Origin: Echinicola soli
GTDB taxonomy: Bacteria > Bacteroidota > Bacteroidia > Cytophagales > Cyclobacteriaceae
Direction of reading: 5' to 3'
Assembly (NCBI RefSeq): GCF_006575665.1
Contig: NZ_CP041253.1
Location: 2,703,001 to 2,767,000 of the forward strand
DNA length: 64,000 bases
Below, piece by piece: positions 51,814 through 60,872 of the stretch. Made by a program: the position numbers and the translations under genes. The notes beneath the pieces are model-generated. The model had not been told where the DNA came from. It saw only the letters and a list, made by a program, of their open reading frames with translations, and did not search any database. The stretch's first letter is position 1. Each line of letters begins with the position of its first letter.

Positions 51814-54255
51814 ATGAGAGAAGCATTTGACATACCGAAGTTTGAGGACGACGATAAGCCGGTAGATATAAAGTATTACTTAATAAAGTACTTTCGGTTT
51901 TGGCCAATATACCTGATGAGCATTATTGTTGCTTTGGCCGGGATGTTCATGTACCATCGGTACACGGTAGAGCAATATGAAGTCAAGGGCAGTATGCTTA
52001 TCAATGCTGCTCCCAGCCCTGAAGTGCGTATATTGGATCGTTCGAATATTTTCGAAAATCCAGGGACTTTGGAGAATGATATGTTGGTCTTTACTTCCAA
52101 AAATCTGGCGGCGAAAGCACTGGAGAAAGTGCATTTCGATGTGAGTTATTTTGCTTGTACCACCATTAAGGAGATTGAACTGTACCAAAAATCTCCTATT
52201 ATGGTAGAAGTGGACTGGGACCACGTACAGCAAGAGCATGGCCTGATCAATCTAACCGTGGTGGGCGAAGAAGAGTTTACGTTAAGCATCGCTGATCAAG
52301 GCCTTTTTAATCACTTTTCCACCAAAACCTCCATACCAAAAGATGCCGACATCTTGGGTAAAACTTATCGATTTGGAGAAGTGATTGAGTCTTCAAGAAC
52401 CAAATTCGTAGTGAAGAAGGAAAAGTCAATGGAGGTAGGGGAAAAGCTTTCGTTTATCATTCATAATCCCTCTTCCCTGGCGGATTATTACTCCAATGCC
52501 ATTTCTGTGCGCCCCCAAAACAATTATGGATCGGTTCTTCAGGTGACCTTGCGCACCAAAGTCGTGGAAAAAGGCAGGGATTATGTAAATGCCCTCATGA
52601 ATGCCTACATGGAGCATGACCTGGAAAAGAAGAACCAAATAGCAGAAAATACCCTTCAGTTCATAGAGGACCAGATGTATGTGGTAGAAGATTCCCTGAA
52701 ATTGGCAGAAAGGAGAATGCTTGATTTTAAAGTGGACAACAAGATGTTGGATGTGGATTCCGAATATGGCGGGGTGCTGACCAAGATCCAAGCACTTGAG
52801 GAACGACACCAGGAAATGGATTTTGAGCTGGAATACTATAAATCACTGGAAACGTATCTCAGTGAAAAAAAAGGTGATTACAGCGAAACCGTGGCACCAT
52901 CCATGATGGGAATTACAGATGCCAGCCTAAACAACATGACACAGCAGCTGATGACACTTTCCATGGAAAGAAAAAGTATGCTTTCTGTTGTGAATGAAAA
53001 CCATCCCGATGTCAAAAAACTGGATGAGCAAGTAGGACGATTAAGGGAAAACATCTTTGAAAATATCAAGAACCTGGTCGCAAATACGGAAAAGAAGCAG
53101 CAAGAAGCCGAGAAAAAACTGGCAGCTTATGATCGGGAGTTTTCCAAGCTCCCGAAAGCGGAGTCCAATTATGCCAATATCTTCAGGGAATTTAAGCTGA
53201 GGGAAAATCTCTATAATTACCTGTTGGAAAAGCAGGCAGAAGTCGGTATAGCCAAAGCTTCCAATGTGTCTGATATTTCGGTGGTGGATTATGCAAAACG
53301 GGGAAGCTTGATATTTCCGAAGAAGCTCAATAATTATGGCATGGCACTGGTGTTGGGACTTGTTTTGCCTTTAGGTTTCATCTTGTTGTATGATTTTGTG
53401 AATGACAAAATACTTGATCAGATTCAACTGAAAAACGCCATCAGGATGCCTTTGCTAGGTACCATTGGTTATAGTGATAAAAAGACAAATATGCTGGTCG
53501 CGGAGCATCCAAAATCCATTGCCTCGGAGTCTTTCAGGTCACTTCGATCTGCGCTCTTTTACATTGCCAGTGATAAGAAGTGTAAAAGAATCTTGGTCAC
53601 TTCCAGCGTTTCCGGTGAGGGGAAAACTTTTGTCAGTTTAAACTTGGCCGCGGCCATGGCCCTGAGTGGAAAAAAAACCTGCGTATTGGGAATGGACCTG
53701 CGAAAACCACGAATTGCCCAATATGTAGGGATAAGTAACAAAAGTGGACTTTCTTCCTACCTGGTGGGAAGGTCCTCAAAAGCGGAAATTGTCCATCAAA
53801 CCGAGCATGAAAATCTCTATTTTATACCTTCTGGACCTGTTCCGCCAAATCCTTCGGAGCTTTTATTGAAACCGCAGCTGCGGGAGCTGATGGCCTCATT
53901 GGAAAAGGAATTTGAGGTGGTGATCCTGGATACGCCTCCTTTGGCCCTCGTGTCGGAGACAAAAGACCTATTGCGGTTTTCGGATGTGAATTTGTATATC
54001 GTCAGGCAGGATTATACTCGTAAAAAGTACCTCCTTATGATAAATGACTTATATGATAATGACCAAGTCGATAATTTTTACGGAGTCTTCAATGCCGTGA
54101 AGGCAAGTGGAAATGATTTTGGTGGTTATAATTACGGTTATGGCTACAATTATTCATTTATTAAAAAAGGATACTATTCGGGATACTATGAAGAAGAACC
54201 TGCTTCTGTACCAAAGGGCTGGTTTGCTCGAATGTTGGATCGGTTTAGAGGTTGA
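51814..54255 (+). CDS. Wzc-like polysaccharide co-polymerase and BY-type tyrosine kinase
   Basis: The 813-residue inner-membrane protein has two helices (about 28-48 and 508-528) around a long periplasmic coiled-coil Wzz domain, then a cytoplasmic BY-kinase domain. Walker A is SSVSGEGKT (Lys604), Walker A' is VLGMDLRKPR, and Walker B is VVILDTPP (Asp706). The C-terminus is a tyrosine cluster (GGYNYGYGYNYSF, GYYSGYY), the site of autophosphorylation. It controls polymer length and couples assembly to the Wza channel. It is co-transcribed with the Wza-like gene. No glycosyltransferase, flippase or polymerase gene follows here. Confidence 0.95.
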   Translation: MREAFDIPKFEDDDKPVDIKYYLIKYFRFWPIYLMSIIVALAGMFMYHRYTVEQYEVKGSMLINAAPSPEVRILDRSNIFENPGTLENDMLVFTSKNLAAKALEKVHFDVSYFACTTIKEIELYQKSPIMVEVDWDHVQQEHGLINLTVVGEEEFTLSIADQGLFNHFSTKTSIPKDADILGKTYRFGEVIESSRTKFVVKKEKSMEVGEKLSFIIHNPSSLADYYSNAISVRPQNNYGSVLQVTLRTKVVEKGRDYVNALMNAYMEHDLEKKNQIAENTLQFIEDQMYVVEDSLKLAERRMLDFKVDNKMLDVDSEYGGVLTKIQALEERHQEMDFELEYYKSLETYLSEKKGDYSETVAPSMMGITDASLNNMTQQLMTLSMERKSMLSVVNENHPDVKKLDEQVGRLRENIFENIKNLVANTEKKQQEAEKKLAAYDREFSKLPKAESNYANIFREFKLRENLYNYLLEKQAEVGIAKASNVSDISVVDYAKRGSLIFPKKLNNYGMALVLGLVLPLGFILLYDFVNDKILDQIQLKNAIRMPLLGTIGYSDKKTNMLVAEHPKSIASESFRSLRSALFYIASDKKCKRILVTSSVSGEGKTFVSLNLAAAMALSGKKTCVLGMDLRKPRIAQYVGISNKSGLSSYLVGRSSKAEIVHQTEHENLYFIPSGPVPPNPSELLLKPQLRELMASLEKEFEVVILDTPPLALVSETKDLLRFSDVNLYIVRQDYTRKKYLLMINDLYDNDQVDNFYGVFNAVKASGNDFGGYNYGYGYNYSFIKKGYYSGYYEEEPASVPKGWFARMLDRFRG

Positions 54256-54260
54256 GATAT

Positions 54261-55502
54261 TTAAGTGCTCAAGATTTCATGGATAGCACTGGCTTTGAGC
54301 AGACATTCTTCATATTCGTATGCTGGGTCTGCATCATAAGTGATGGCGCTTCCTGCGGCGAAAAAGAGGTGCTTGGCTTTGGTGTCTATGATGATACTCC
54401 TGATGATGACACTGAAGTCTATATTCCCTTCTTCATCCATATAGCCAATGGTGCCGGAAAACCATCCCCTTTTAAAGTTTTCGTATCGTTCGATCAGTTC
54501 CATGCATTTGATTTTGGGAGCACCGGTCATGCTGCCCATCGGAAAAGAAGCAGCTATGATCTCTGCAAAAGATAGGCGTGGGCGGAGGGTAGCAGAAACC
54601 GTGGAGATCATTTGATAGACCTGCCGAAAAGGGTAAATGCCGAAAAGTTCATCTACAGTCACCGTACCCGTTTGGGCAATTCTCGCCAAGTCATTTCGCA
54701 TCAGGTCCACGATCATCAGGTTTTCTGCCCGTTCTTTTTCACTTTGACGTAGCGTTTCTTTCAGCACTTGGTCTTCATCGGGGGTTTGGCCTCTTCGAAT
54801 GGTTCCTTTGATGGGCTGGGCAATGAGCTTGTTTCCCTGTTTCTTGATAAACCGTTCGGGGGAGGCTCCCACCAAATACTGGTCTTTACATTTGAAAAAG
54901 CTGGCAAAAGGCATTGGAGATTTCTCCTGTAATTCCAAAAACACCTGGACAGGACTTATCGATTGCACGGATGCTTCAAAAGCGATGCAGTAGTTCATCT
55001 CATAGATGTCCCCCTCACGGATATGATCTTGGATGTTCCTGACGTTTTGGATGTATTCGTTTCTACTGGTTTTTACATGGATAGGAGAAATGTTTTTTGG
55101 GACAGTCTCAGGTTGGAAAGCACCAATTTCTTCAAATAGCCTCTGTGGTTCAGCATATTTGATCTCAAGTGTTTCTTTGTGAAAAAAAATGGTCAGCTCC
55201 GGAAGAAAAAAGCACGCTTCGGGGCAGCTTACCAGTGATGGGTTTTGGCTTTTTAGCCTTTCGAATTTATTTTTGAGATCATAGCTTAGGATTCCAGCTT
55301 TGGGGCCAGCATAGGATTCCAAGTCATTCCAGGGAATGGTTTTTTGGCCGGCATAAAGCACATGGGGAAAGCCCTGGCCTGGATATGGGATGCTATTGGG
55401 GTGGTGATAACTGGTGTAGTCGAAATGTTGAACGGCCCAGTGTATGGCTTTTTCGATCCAGTCCTTCTTTAGTGGAAATTCCCCGGTAATTGCGTCCATC
55501 AT
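54261..55502 (-). CDS. pabB: Aminodeoxychorismate synthase component I
   Basis: PabB makes aminodeoxychorismate from chorismate for folate. The 413-residue protein belongs to the chorismate-binding family: QPIKGTIRRG (the PIKGT motif that favours PabB over TrpE), SEKERAENLMIVDLMRNDL, and FPMGSMTGAPKIKCMELIE are all present. The N-terminal part is the usual divergent domain. No glutamine amidotransferase (pabA) lies nearby. The start could be at 55502 or 55499 (two Met in a row). It converges on the Wzc-like gene with a five-base gap. Confidence 0.92.
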   Translation of the reverse strand: MMDAITGEFPLKKDWIEKAIHWAVQHFDYTSYHHPNSIPYPGQGFPHVLYAGQKTIPWNDLESYAGPKAGILSYDLKNKFERLKSQNPSLVSCPEACFFLPELTIFFHKETLEIKYAEPQRLFEEIGAFQPETVPKNISPIHVKTSRNEYIQNVRNIQDHIREGDIYEMNYCIAFEASVQSISPVQVFLELQEKSPMPFASFFKCKDQYLVGASPERFIKKQGNKLIAQPIKGTIRRGQTPDEDQVLKETLRQSEKERAENLMIVDLMRNDLARIAQTGTVTVDELFGIYPFRQVYQMISTVSATLRPRLSFAEIIAASFPMGSMTGAPKIKCMELIERYENFKRGWFSGTIGYMDEEGNIDFSVIIRSIIIDTKAKHLFFAAGSAITYDADPAYEYEECLLKASAIHEILST

Positions 55503-55506
55503 ATCC

Positions 55507-55514
55507 CAAAATTA
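55507..55514 (-). promoter_or_regulatory. Candidate -7 box of pabB, leaderless
   Basis: Minus-strand TAATTTTG matches TAnnTTTG and ends only four bases before the first ATG, so the mRNA would have little or no leader. The -33 TTG is not evident. Confidence 0.4.
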
Positions 55515-55527
55515 AGGGAAAGGGTAT

Positions 55528-55562
55528 AAAAAAAGAGGAATTTGACCAAATTCCTCTTTTTA
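55528..55562. terminator. Bidirectional terminator between yceI and pabB
   Basis: AAGAGGAATTT and AAATTCCTCTT form a perfect 11-pair stem around GACC, with A and T runs on either side. It would end the yceI transcript on the minus strand. Confidence 0.85.
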
Positions 55563-55582
55563 TTAATTATTGTTGAATTCAA

Positions 55583-56305
55583 TTAGTTTGCCTTGATGTC
55601 AAAACCAACATTGACCGTGTTGTAGATGAACTTGTCTTTTGCTTTATCCGTAACAGAGCTTTCATCACCATAGGTCAGGCCCCAGTCTGTTCTGTTGATG
55701 TTAAAACCAGCTTTCGCTGAGATGATGCCGTCATTAATGCTGACTGCAGCAGGGAACTTGATGTTTTTGGTAGTTCCTCTCATGGTCAGGTTACCACTGA
55801 TCCAATGCGTAGGATTTTCTACCATTTGCTCGCTGAGGCTGTTAGGAGTGAAGTCAGATTTAAACTCTTCCTTATCTTCAATGTTAGCATCAGCTGTAAA
55901 TGGTGCTACGCCGGTGATTTCAAAAGTCGCCGTAGGATGATTGGCAGCATCAAAGAAATCGGGTGATTGCAAATGTCCGTGAAGTTTGCCATAATCTTCA
56001 GAACCTTCTTCCATATCGCCGATCTCAAGAGCCGCAATATCAAAAGTGAAAGTACCGCTGGTAATGGCATCTCCTTCGATGGAAATCTCTCCTTCGGTCA
56101 CCGGGATGGTCCCGAAGTGCTTGCCCGCAGGCTTATAACCTGTCCAAGAAACTGCACTGGCTGCTGGGTCTACAGAGAGTGTTTTACCAGTCACTTCAGC
56201 TACTTCCTGTGCTTCTGAGGTTTCTACAGTTTCGCTCTTTTGGCCGCAAGCCACCATCAGCAGTGCGCTTGCTAGAAATAGGCCGGTAGTTTTGATTAAT
56301 TTCAT
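55583..56305 (-). CDS. YceI-family lipoprotein
   Basis: The 240-residue protein has a lipoprotein signal peptide (LFLASALLMVACG) and a YceI-like lipocalin fold (SVDPAASAVSWTGYKPAGKH start, ATFEITGV, FNINRTDWGLTYG end). YceI proteins form beta-barrels that bind isoprenoid-type lipids such as polyprenyl quinone precursors. A periplasmic lipid-binding role is therefore likely; the ligand is unknown. The stretch NINRTDWG (usually N-R-x-D-x-G) is the family's best conserved end motif. It is monocistronic with a strong terminator. Confidence 0.93.
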   Translation of the reverse strand: MKLIKTTGLFLASALLMVACGQKSETVETSEAQEVAEVTGKTLSVDPAASAVSWTGYKPAGKHFGTIPVTEGEISIEGDAITSGTFTFDIAALEIGDMEEGSEDYGKLHGHLQSPDFFDAANHPTATFEITGVAPFTADANIEDKEEFKSDFTPNSLSEQMVENPTHWISGNLTMRGTTKNIKFPAAVSINDGIISAKAGFNINRTDWGLTYGDESSVTDKAKDKFIYNTVNVGFDIKAN

Positions 56306-56452
56306 AACTGTTTGGTCTTAAATTGTTGAGTGTATTAGATGTATATACATGTAAATTTAAAGTTAGAAAAAAAGGTTCACATTGTCATGAAAAAAACTAG
56401 ATTTGATGGTTAAATGTTTATGGATAGATAGAAATTTACTTAAAATAATTAT

Positions 56453-56965
56453 ATGGCACTAGTGAAGAAGGTAAATGGTAAGGCTCCGCAGTTTGGAGAT
56501 AAATGCTGGTTGGCGGATAATGCCACAGTGGTGGGCGATGTCAGGATGGGTGACGGCTGCACGGTATGGTTCAATGCAGTGGTGAGAGGAGATGTGCACG
56601 AAATAGTAATCGGGAACCATACCAATATCCAGGACGGGGCCATTATTCATTGTACTTATCAAAAGGCCGGAACCTATATAGGAAATAACGTGTCTATTGC
56701 GCACAATGCCATCGTACACGGTTGTATGGTTCATGATAATGTCCTGATCGGCATGGGTGCAGTGGTCATGGACAATGCTGTCGTGCACAGTGGTGCCGTG
56801 ATCGCGGCAGGTGCCATAGTACTGGCGGGAACAGTGGTGGAAGCCAATAGTATTTATGCAGGAATTCCTGCAAAAAAAGTCAAAGATACAGGGGAGGAAA
56901 TGCTTTCCGTGATCAAACGGACTGCGGAAAACTATCCGAAATATGCTTCCTGGTATGAACAGTAA
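56453..56965 (+). CDS. Gamma-class carbonic anhydrase family protein
   Basis: The 170-residue left-handed beta-helix protein is built from hexapeptide repeats (VVGDVRMGDGCTVWFNAVVRGD and similar). The zinc-type histidines are in GAIIHCTY and SIAHNAIVHGC, the usual three-His set at trimer interfaces. It may hydrate CO2, but many members of this family (YrdA/PaaY-like) have other or unknown activities. Length is normal. It stands alone, divergent from yceI, and converges on cydB. Confidence 0.9.
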   Translation: MALVKKVNGKAPQFGDKCWLADNATVVGDVRMGDGCTVWFNAVVRGDVHEIVIGNHTNIQDGAIIHCTYQKAGTYIGNNVSIAHNAIVHGCMVHDNVLIGMGAVVMDNAVVHSGAVIAAGAIVLAGTVVEANSIYAGIPAKKVKDTGEEMLSVIKRTAENYPKYASWYEQ

Positions 56966-57077
56966 GGGATTTGATATATAGTTTTCGGTGGCTTAGCATG
57001 AGCCAGAGGCCCAACTTTAGTATCTTCTTAGTAAAACTGACGGGATGATGTTAGAAATGAAAAGAAGTAAATAACAA

Positions 57078-58118
57078 TCAAGGACTGTTGTCATAATGTT
57101 TTGTTGATTTTTTGACCGAAACCGGTTGTTTCTGAAAGCTGTAAATCAAATAAAACAAGGCTGGCAAAATAAACAGGCTGCCGATCAGCAAGGCCATGGC
57201 CAGGGCGAAAATGGTACTTTCACCAGCAGCGGCATTTTCGAGACTGATTGTGCTGTTTTTGAGAATGATAAAATCGGGATGTTGGCTGGCCATCAGCGTA
57301 ATCAGGATCATGGTGATCTGAAAGCCTACGAGTACCCGGGGCCAATATACTTTTTTCAGCCGCAATAGCATCCATGTTACCGGAAGGGACAAGGTCGCCA
57401 AGACCAATGCAGCCAATCCCACAGGGTGGTTGATCAGCTCTGTAAACAGCCGGATGCCTTCCCATTCCCCGACCAAGAATACCAAGCCTCCAGTAATCAC
57501 GGTAAGGATATTCATGCGAAAGGCCTTTTTCCGGAACAGATCCCTGTCTTCGTCGTTGTTGGCTTCTCCGATCAGGAACACCGCCGCCAGAAACCCGCAG
57601 ATCACTACTGTGAAGAGCCCCACAGACAGTGGAAACCATCCCAGCCAAGGGCGGATATAGGCAGAAACGAAGTCTGTAGCGTCAGGATCAATTCTTCCAG
57701 AGATGGCCGTGCCCGCTAGAATCCCAAGGAAAAACGGCGTCATAAAAGAGGAGTAAACGAAAATCAGGTTGTAGATTTTTTGAAAATGATCCTTGACAGC
57801 ATCATAATGTCTAAAGATAAATGCTGTGCCACGAGCGATGATCCCAATCAGCAGCAATGAAAGAGGAATGTGCAGGTAAACGGAGGCCAAGGTATATATT
57901 TCAGGGAAGCCCACAAATAAAATGACAATGGTAATGATCAGCCACATGTGATTGGCTTCCCAAATGGGGCCGATGGCCTGATAAGTAAGCAGGCGGGTAC
58001 GTTCCTTCAGAGATCCTCCAGAGAAAAGCTCGATGATCCCCGCACCGAAATCCGCCCCACCAAAGAGGAGGTAAAATAAGATAGATAGGTATAAAAAGGC
58101 GATGACTACATACAGCAT
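57078..58118 (-). CDS. cydB: Cytochrome bd-type quinol oxidase subunit II
   Basis: CydB is the second membrane subunit of cytochrome bd, a high-affinity terminal oxidase. The 346-residue protein has about nine hydrophobic helices. The N-terminal segment LFGGADFGAGIIELFSGG and GPIWEANHMWLIITIVILF (with the conserved W-x-x-N-x-x-W) are typical. It starts three bases after cydA, so both are made from one mRNA. No cydX-like small ORF is visible after the gene. Confidence 0.95.
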   Translation of the reverse strand: MLYVVIAFLYLSILFYLLFGGADFGAGIIELFSGGSLKERTRLLTYQAIGPIWEANHMWLIITIVILFVGFPEIYTLASVYLHIPLSLLLIGIIARGTAFIFRHYDAVKDHFQKIYNLIFVYSSFMTPFFLGILAGTAISGRIDPDATDFVSAYIRPWLGWFPLSVGLFTVVICGFLAAVFLIGEANNDEDRDLFRKKAFRMNILTVITGGLVFLVGEWEGIRLFTELINHPVGLAALVLATLSLPVTWMLLRLKKVYWPRVLVGFQITMILITLMASQHPDFIILKNSTISLENAAAGESTIFALAMALLIGSLFILPALFYLIYSFQKQPVSVKKSTKHYDNSP

Positions 58119-58121
58119 AGC

Positions 58122-59447
58122 TTAAGCATTTGAGGGTAACGATAAATCTTGGTTTTTATCCAGGTTTTTGATCTGCCGGATCAGAAGCAATGTTACGATC
58201 CCCGCAAGCGAAATGTAAATAACTGTGTAAAGCAAAAAGGAATACACAATGCCCGGCATAGGTGTGACGGCATCTTTGGTTTTCATGATGCCATAGAGTA
58301 TCCAAGGCTGTCTTCCTACTTCTGTGACAAACCAGCCCGCTTCTACCGCAATAAACCCTAATGGGGTAAGCAAGGCAATTAAGCCCAAAAATTTATGGGA
58401 ATATATGTACTTCTTGTTTTTCCAAAGCCCATAAAGCCAGAAGATTCCCGTAATCATCAGTACCATGCCGCAGCCGACCATGATCTGGAAAGCAAAGTGG
58501 GTAACGGTGACAGGGGGCTGCTCGTCTTTGGGAATTTGGTCAAGACCAGTAACTTCAGCATTAAAATCCCCATGAGCCAAAAAACTCAATGCTCCCGGGA
58601 TCTTGATAGCATAACTGACGGTTTGGTTTTCTTCGTCAGGAATGCCGCCGATGATCAGGGAAGCAGCTTCTTCTGTCTCAAAGTGGGCTTCCATTGCCGC
58701 AAGTTTGGCAGGTTGTCTTTTTGCTACATCCTTGGCAGAAAGGTCTCCACTGAGGGGCTGTAAGATGGCTGCCACAGCACCTAAAGTGAGCGAAATCTTC
58801 AAGGCTGCTTTATGAATATGGATGTTTTTACCTTTGGTCATCATCCAGGCGTGGATGCCGGCCACAGCAAAGCAAGTGGCCACAAAGGCCGCCAGGATCA
58901 TGTGCAGCGCTTGTGTAAACCATGCATCATTAAACATGGCCGCGATCGGGTCGATATTAAGATATTCTCCATTGACATAGTCAAAGCCCGCGGGGGAATT
59001 CATCCAGGCATTGGCGGCTACCACCAAGATGCCTGAGGCGAGTCCGCTGACGCCTACCACCACTCCAGTGAACCAGTGAAACCAGGGCTGGAATTTTTCC
59101 CAGCCATACAGAAAGAATCCCAGGGCGATAGCCTCAATAAAAAAAGCTGTGCCTTCCAGCGAAAAAGGCATTCCGAAGATAGGTCCGGCATGCTTCATGA
59201 ATTCTGGCCAGAGCAACCCAAGCTCAAAGGAAAGCATGGTACCCGATACGGCCCCTGTTACAAAAAAGATGGCCACGCCCTTGCTCCAGGCCTTGGTGAG
59301 GGTCTTGTATTTTTCTTTTCCGGATTTGAGGTATTTATAGTGGGAGATGGCCATCAAGAAGGGCATGATCATGCCAATGCAGGCAAAGATGATGTGAAAA
59401 CCCAGTGATAACGCCATTTGAGACCGTGCGGCCAATAGATCATCCAT
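58122..59447 (-). CDS. cydA: Cytochrome bd-type quinol oxidase subunit I
   Basis: CydA carries the hemes and the quinol site. The 441-residue protein has LGFHIIFACIGM (heme-ligand His region), the heme b558 area around HAWMM, and the hallmark GRQPWILYGIMKT near residue 375. The Q-loop is short compared with E. coli CydA (522 residues), as in the CioA-like group. It heads the cydAB operon and would oxidise menaquinol, in line with the menE and menB genes next door. Confidence 0.95.
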   Translation of the reverse strand: MDDLLAARSQMALSLGFHIIFACIGMIMPFLMAISHYKYLKSGKEKYKTLTKAWSKGVAIFFVTGAVSGTMLSFELGLLWPEFMKHAGPIFGMPFSLEGTAFFIEAIALGFFLYGWEKFQPWFHWFTGVVVGVSGLASGILVVAANAWMNSPAGFDYVNGEYLNIDPIAAMFNDAWFTQALHMILAAFVATCFAVAGIHAWMMTKGKNIHIHKAALKISLTLGAVAAILQPLSGDLSAKDVAKRQPAKLAAMEAHFETEEAASLIIGGIPDEENQTVSYAIKIPGALSFLAHGDFNAEVTGLDQIPKDEQPPVTVTHFAFQIMVGCGMVLMITGIFWLYGLWKNKKYIYSHKFLGLIALLTPLGFIAVEAGWFVTEVGRQPWILYGIMKTKDAVTPMPGIVYSFLLYTVIYISLAGIVTLLLIRQIKNLDKNQDLSLPSNA

Positions 59448-59470
59448 ATGTAATAAGGTTAAAAATTGTT

Positions 59471-59500
59471 AAAAACCCTGTATCTACTTACGGGGTTTTT
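59471..59500 (-). terminator. Terminator of menE
   Basis: On the minus strand AAAAACCCCGTA pairs with TACAGGGTTTTT around a short loop (one mismatch) and ends in a T run. It separates menE from cydA. Confidence 0.75.
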
Positions 59501-59580
59501 TACCCCAAAGTTGACCTGGTGAAGGTAATGAAAAGTTAGTTGAAAAGGGTTTTTAGTAGGTTTTTTTGAAAGAAACCGCC

Positions 59581-60660
59581 TTATTTTAATGCGATGGTAA
59601 GGGTGCCGCTTCTTTTGATTTTACCAGAGGGGGTTTCGATGAAATTTTCTAAATAGTAAATTCTTTTTGGCCGCTCATATTTACCTACGATTTCGGCAAT
59701 TTTATTCGATAACTGACGATCGGAAGGTTCCTTTACACGAGGAGTTTCAATCAATAATACCACCTCTTCTCCCCATTTGTGACTGGGAGCCCCTGCTATA
59801 AAGAAACGTTTCCCTGGGAAATAAGCTTCGATGACCGGAGCAATCTGTGCTTCTAGATTTTCAGGCTGTATTTTTACACCGCCGGAGTTGATGGTAAAGT
59901 CAGCCCGCCCTTTCCAAATGAAGGACTTGGATTCTGGGATGGTTACGATATCATTTGTTATTAGGGATGTTTTGGCCATTGGAGCATCAATGACCAGTCT
60001 GGAATCATTTGTGGTCGAAATGCACACTCCCGGGAGCGTTTGATAGGTGAGCGGAGGATGGCCTGTTATGTTTGCTAAGGCTATATGCGAAACGGTCTCC
60101 GTCATACCATAGGTTTGGTAGGCATTGCACCTTAATCGGGAAATTTCCTTTTGGAGCTTTTGTGAAAGGGGAGCTCCTCCTATGATGAGGTGCTGGATGC
60201 TGTTTAGCTTTTCTTTATCGGCAGCGCTAAGAAGGCTGTTTTCGACCTGGGCAGGCACCATCGCTACAAAATCAAATGCATCCAGCATATCAAAACTGGC
60301 CAACGGGGTTCCTGAGGGTTCTTCCAGGTAAATGTGGCTGTCCCATTCCAGTCCTCTTACGAGCATCATCTTGCCCGCAATCATGGCCGTGTTTAAGCAA
60401 CAAAGCAGATTGGCTTGCGGTTTTATTCCAAAGAATTTACCAGTGGCTGCCGCACTTATTTCCATTTGTTGTCGATTGATGTCGATGACCTTGGGCATTC
60501 CGGTAGAGCCAGAGGTGTTCAGCTGGAAGTTTTCTTCACCATTTAGCCAGGCTCGACAGAAAGCCAATGATCGGTCGAAGTAGGCAGCACAGGCAGGCCA
60601 ATTTCCATTTTTGATTTCCATGAAGGTGACAGAAGATGTTCCAATTATGATTTTGCCCAT
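59581..60660 (-). CDS. menE: o-Succinylbenzoate-CoA ligase
   Basis: MenE activates o-succinylbenzoate with ATP and CoA in menaquinone synthesis. The 359-residue AMP-forming enzyme has LNTSGSTGMPKVI (P-loop A3), YQTYGMTETVSHIA (A5), FIWKGRADFTINSGGVKIQPE (A7-A8) and the catalytic lysine in TPSGKIKRSG. It is shorter than typical acyl-CoA synthetases (about 500), as usual for Bacteroidota MenE. It is divergent from menB, which confirms the pathway assignment. Confidence 0.92.
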   Translation of the reverse strand: MGKIIIGTSSVTFMEIKNGNWPACAAYFDRSLAFCRAWLNGEENFQLNTSGSTGMPKVIDINRQQMEISAAATGKFFGIKPQANLLCCLNTAMIAGKMMLVRGLEWDSHIYLEEPSGTPLASFDMLDAFDFVAMVPAQVENSLLSAADKEKLNSIQHLIIGGAPLSQKLQKEISRLRCNAYQTYGMTETVSHIALANITGHPPLTYQTLPGVCISTTNDSRLVIDAPMAKTSLITNDIVTIPESKSFIWKGRADFTINSGGVKIQPENLEAQIAPVIEAYFPGKRFFIAGAPSHKWGEEVVLLIETPRVKEPSDRQLSNKIAEIVGKYERPKRIYYLENFIETPSGKIKRSGTLTIALK

Positions 60661-60678
60661 GACCTTTCTTGATTTTTA

Positions 60679-60686
60679 CAAAAATA
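60679..60686 (-). promoter_or_regulatory. Candidate -7 box for menE
   Basis: Minus-strand TATTTTTG fits TAnnTTTG and ends about 18 bases before the menE start codon. No TTG at the correct distance is seen. Confidence 0.3.
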
Positions 60687-60872
60687 ATCAATTAAAACAG
60701 GACTGGCTATACTGCCATTGGAAGGTGTGATAAGAAAGCGGTAAAGTTTGATTTGTCTTTCTTAGCACCTTCAAATTCACGCAATAGCTGGTTTTGTCCA
60801 TTTTTATATGCTTAATCGGCCAGTTGCTGTTATCTTGCATAGATATTTCTTTCAGCAATAAACAATAAAAAT

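Noticed and set aside
59581..60660. Short adenylation enzyme as part of the NRPS system
   Set aside because: Motifs and its divergent menB neighbour identify it as MenE of menaquinone synthesis.
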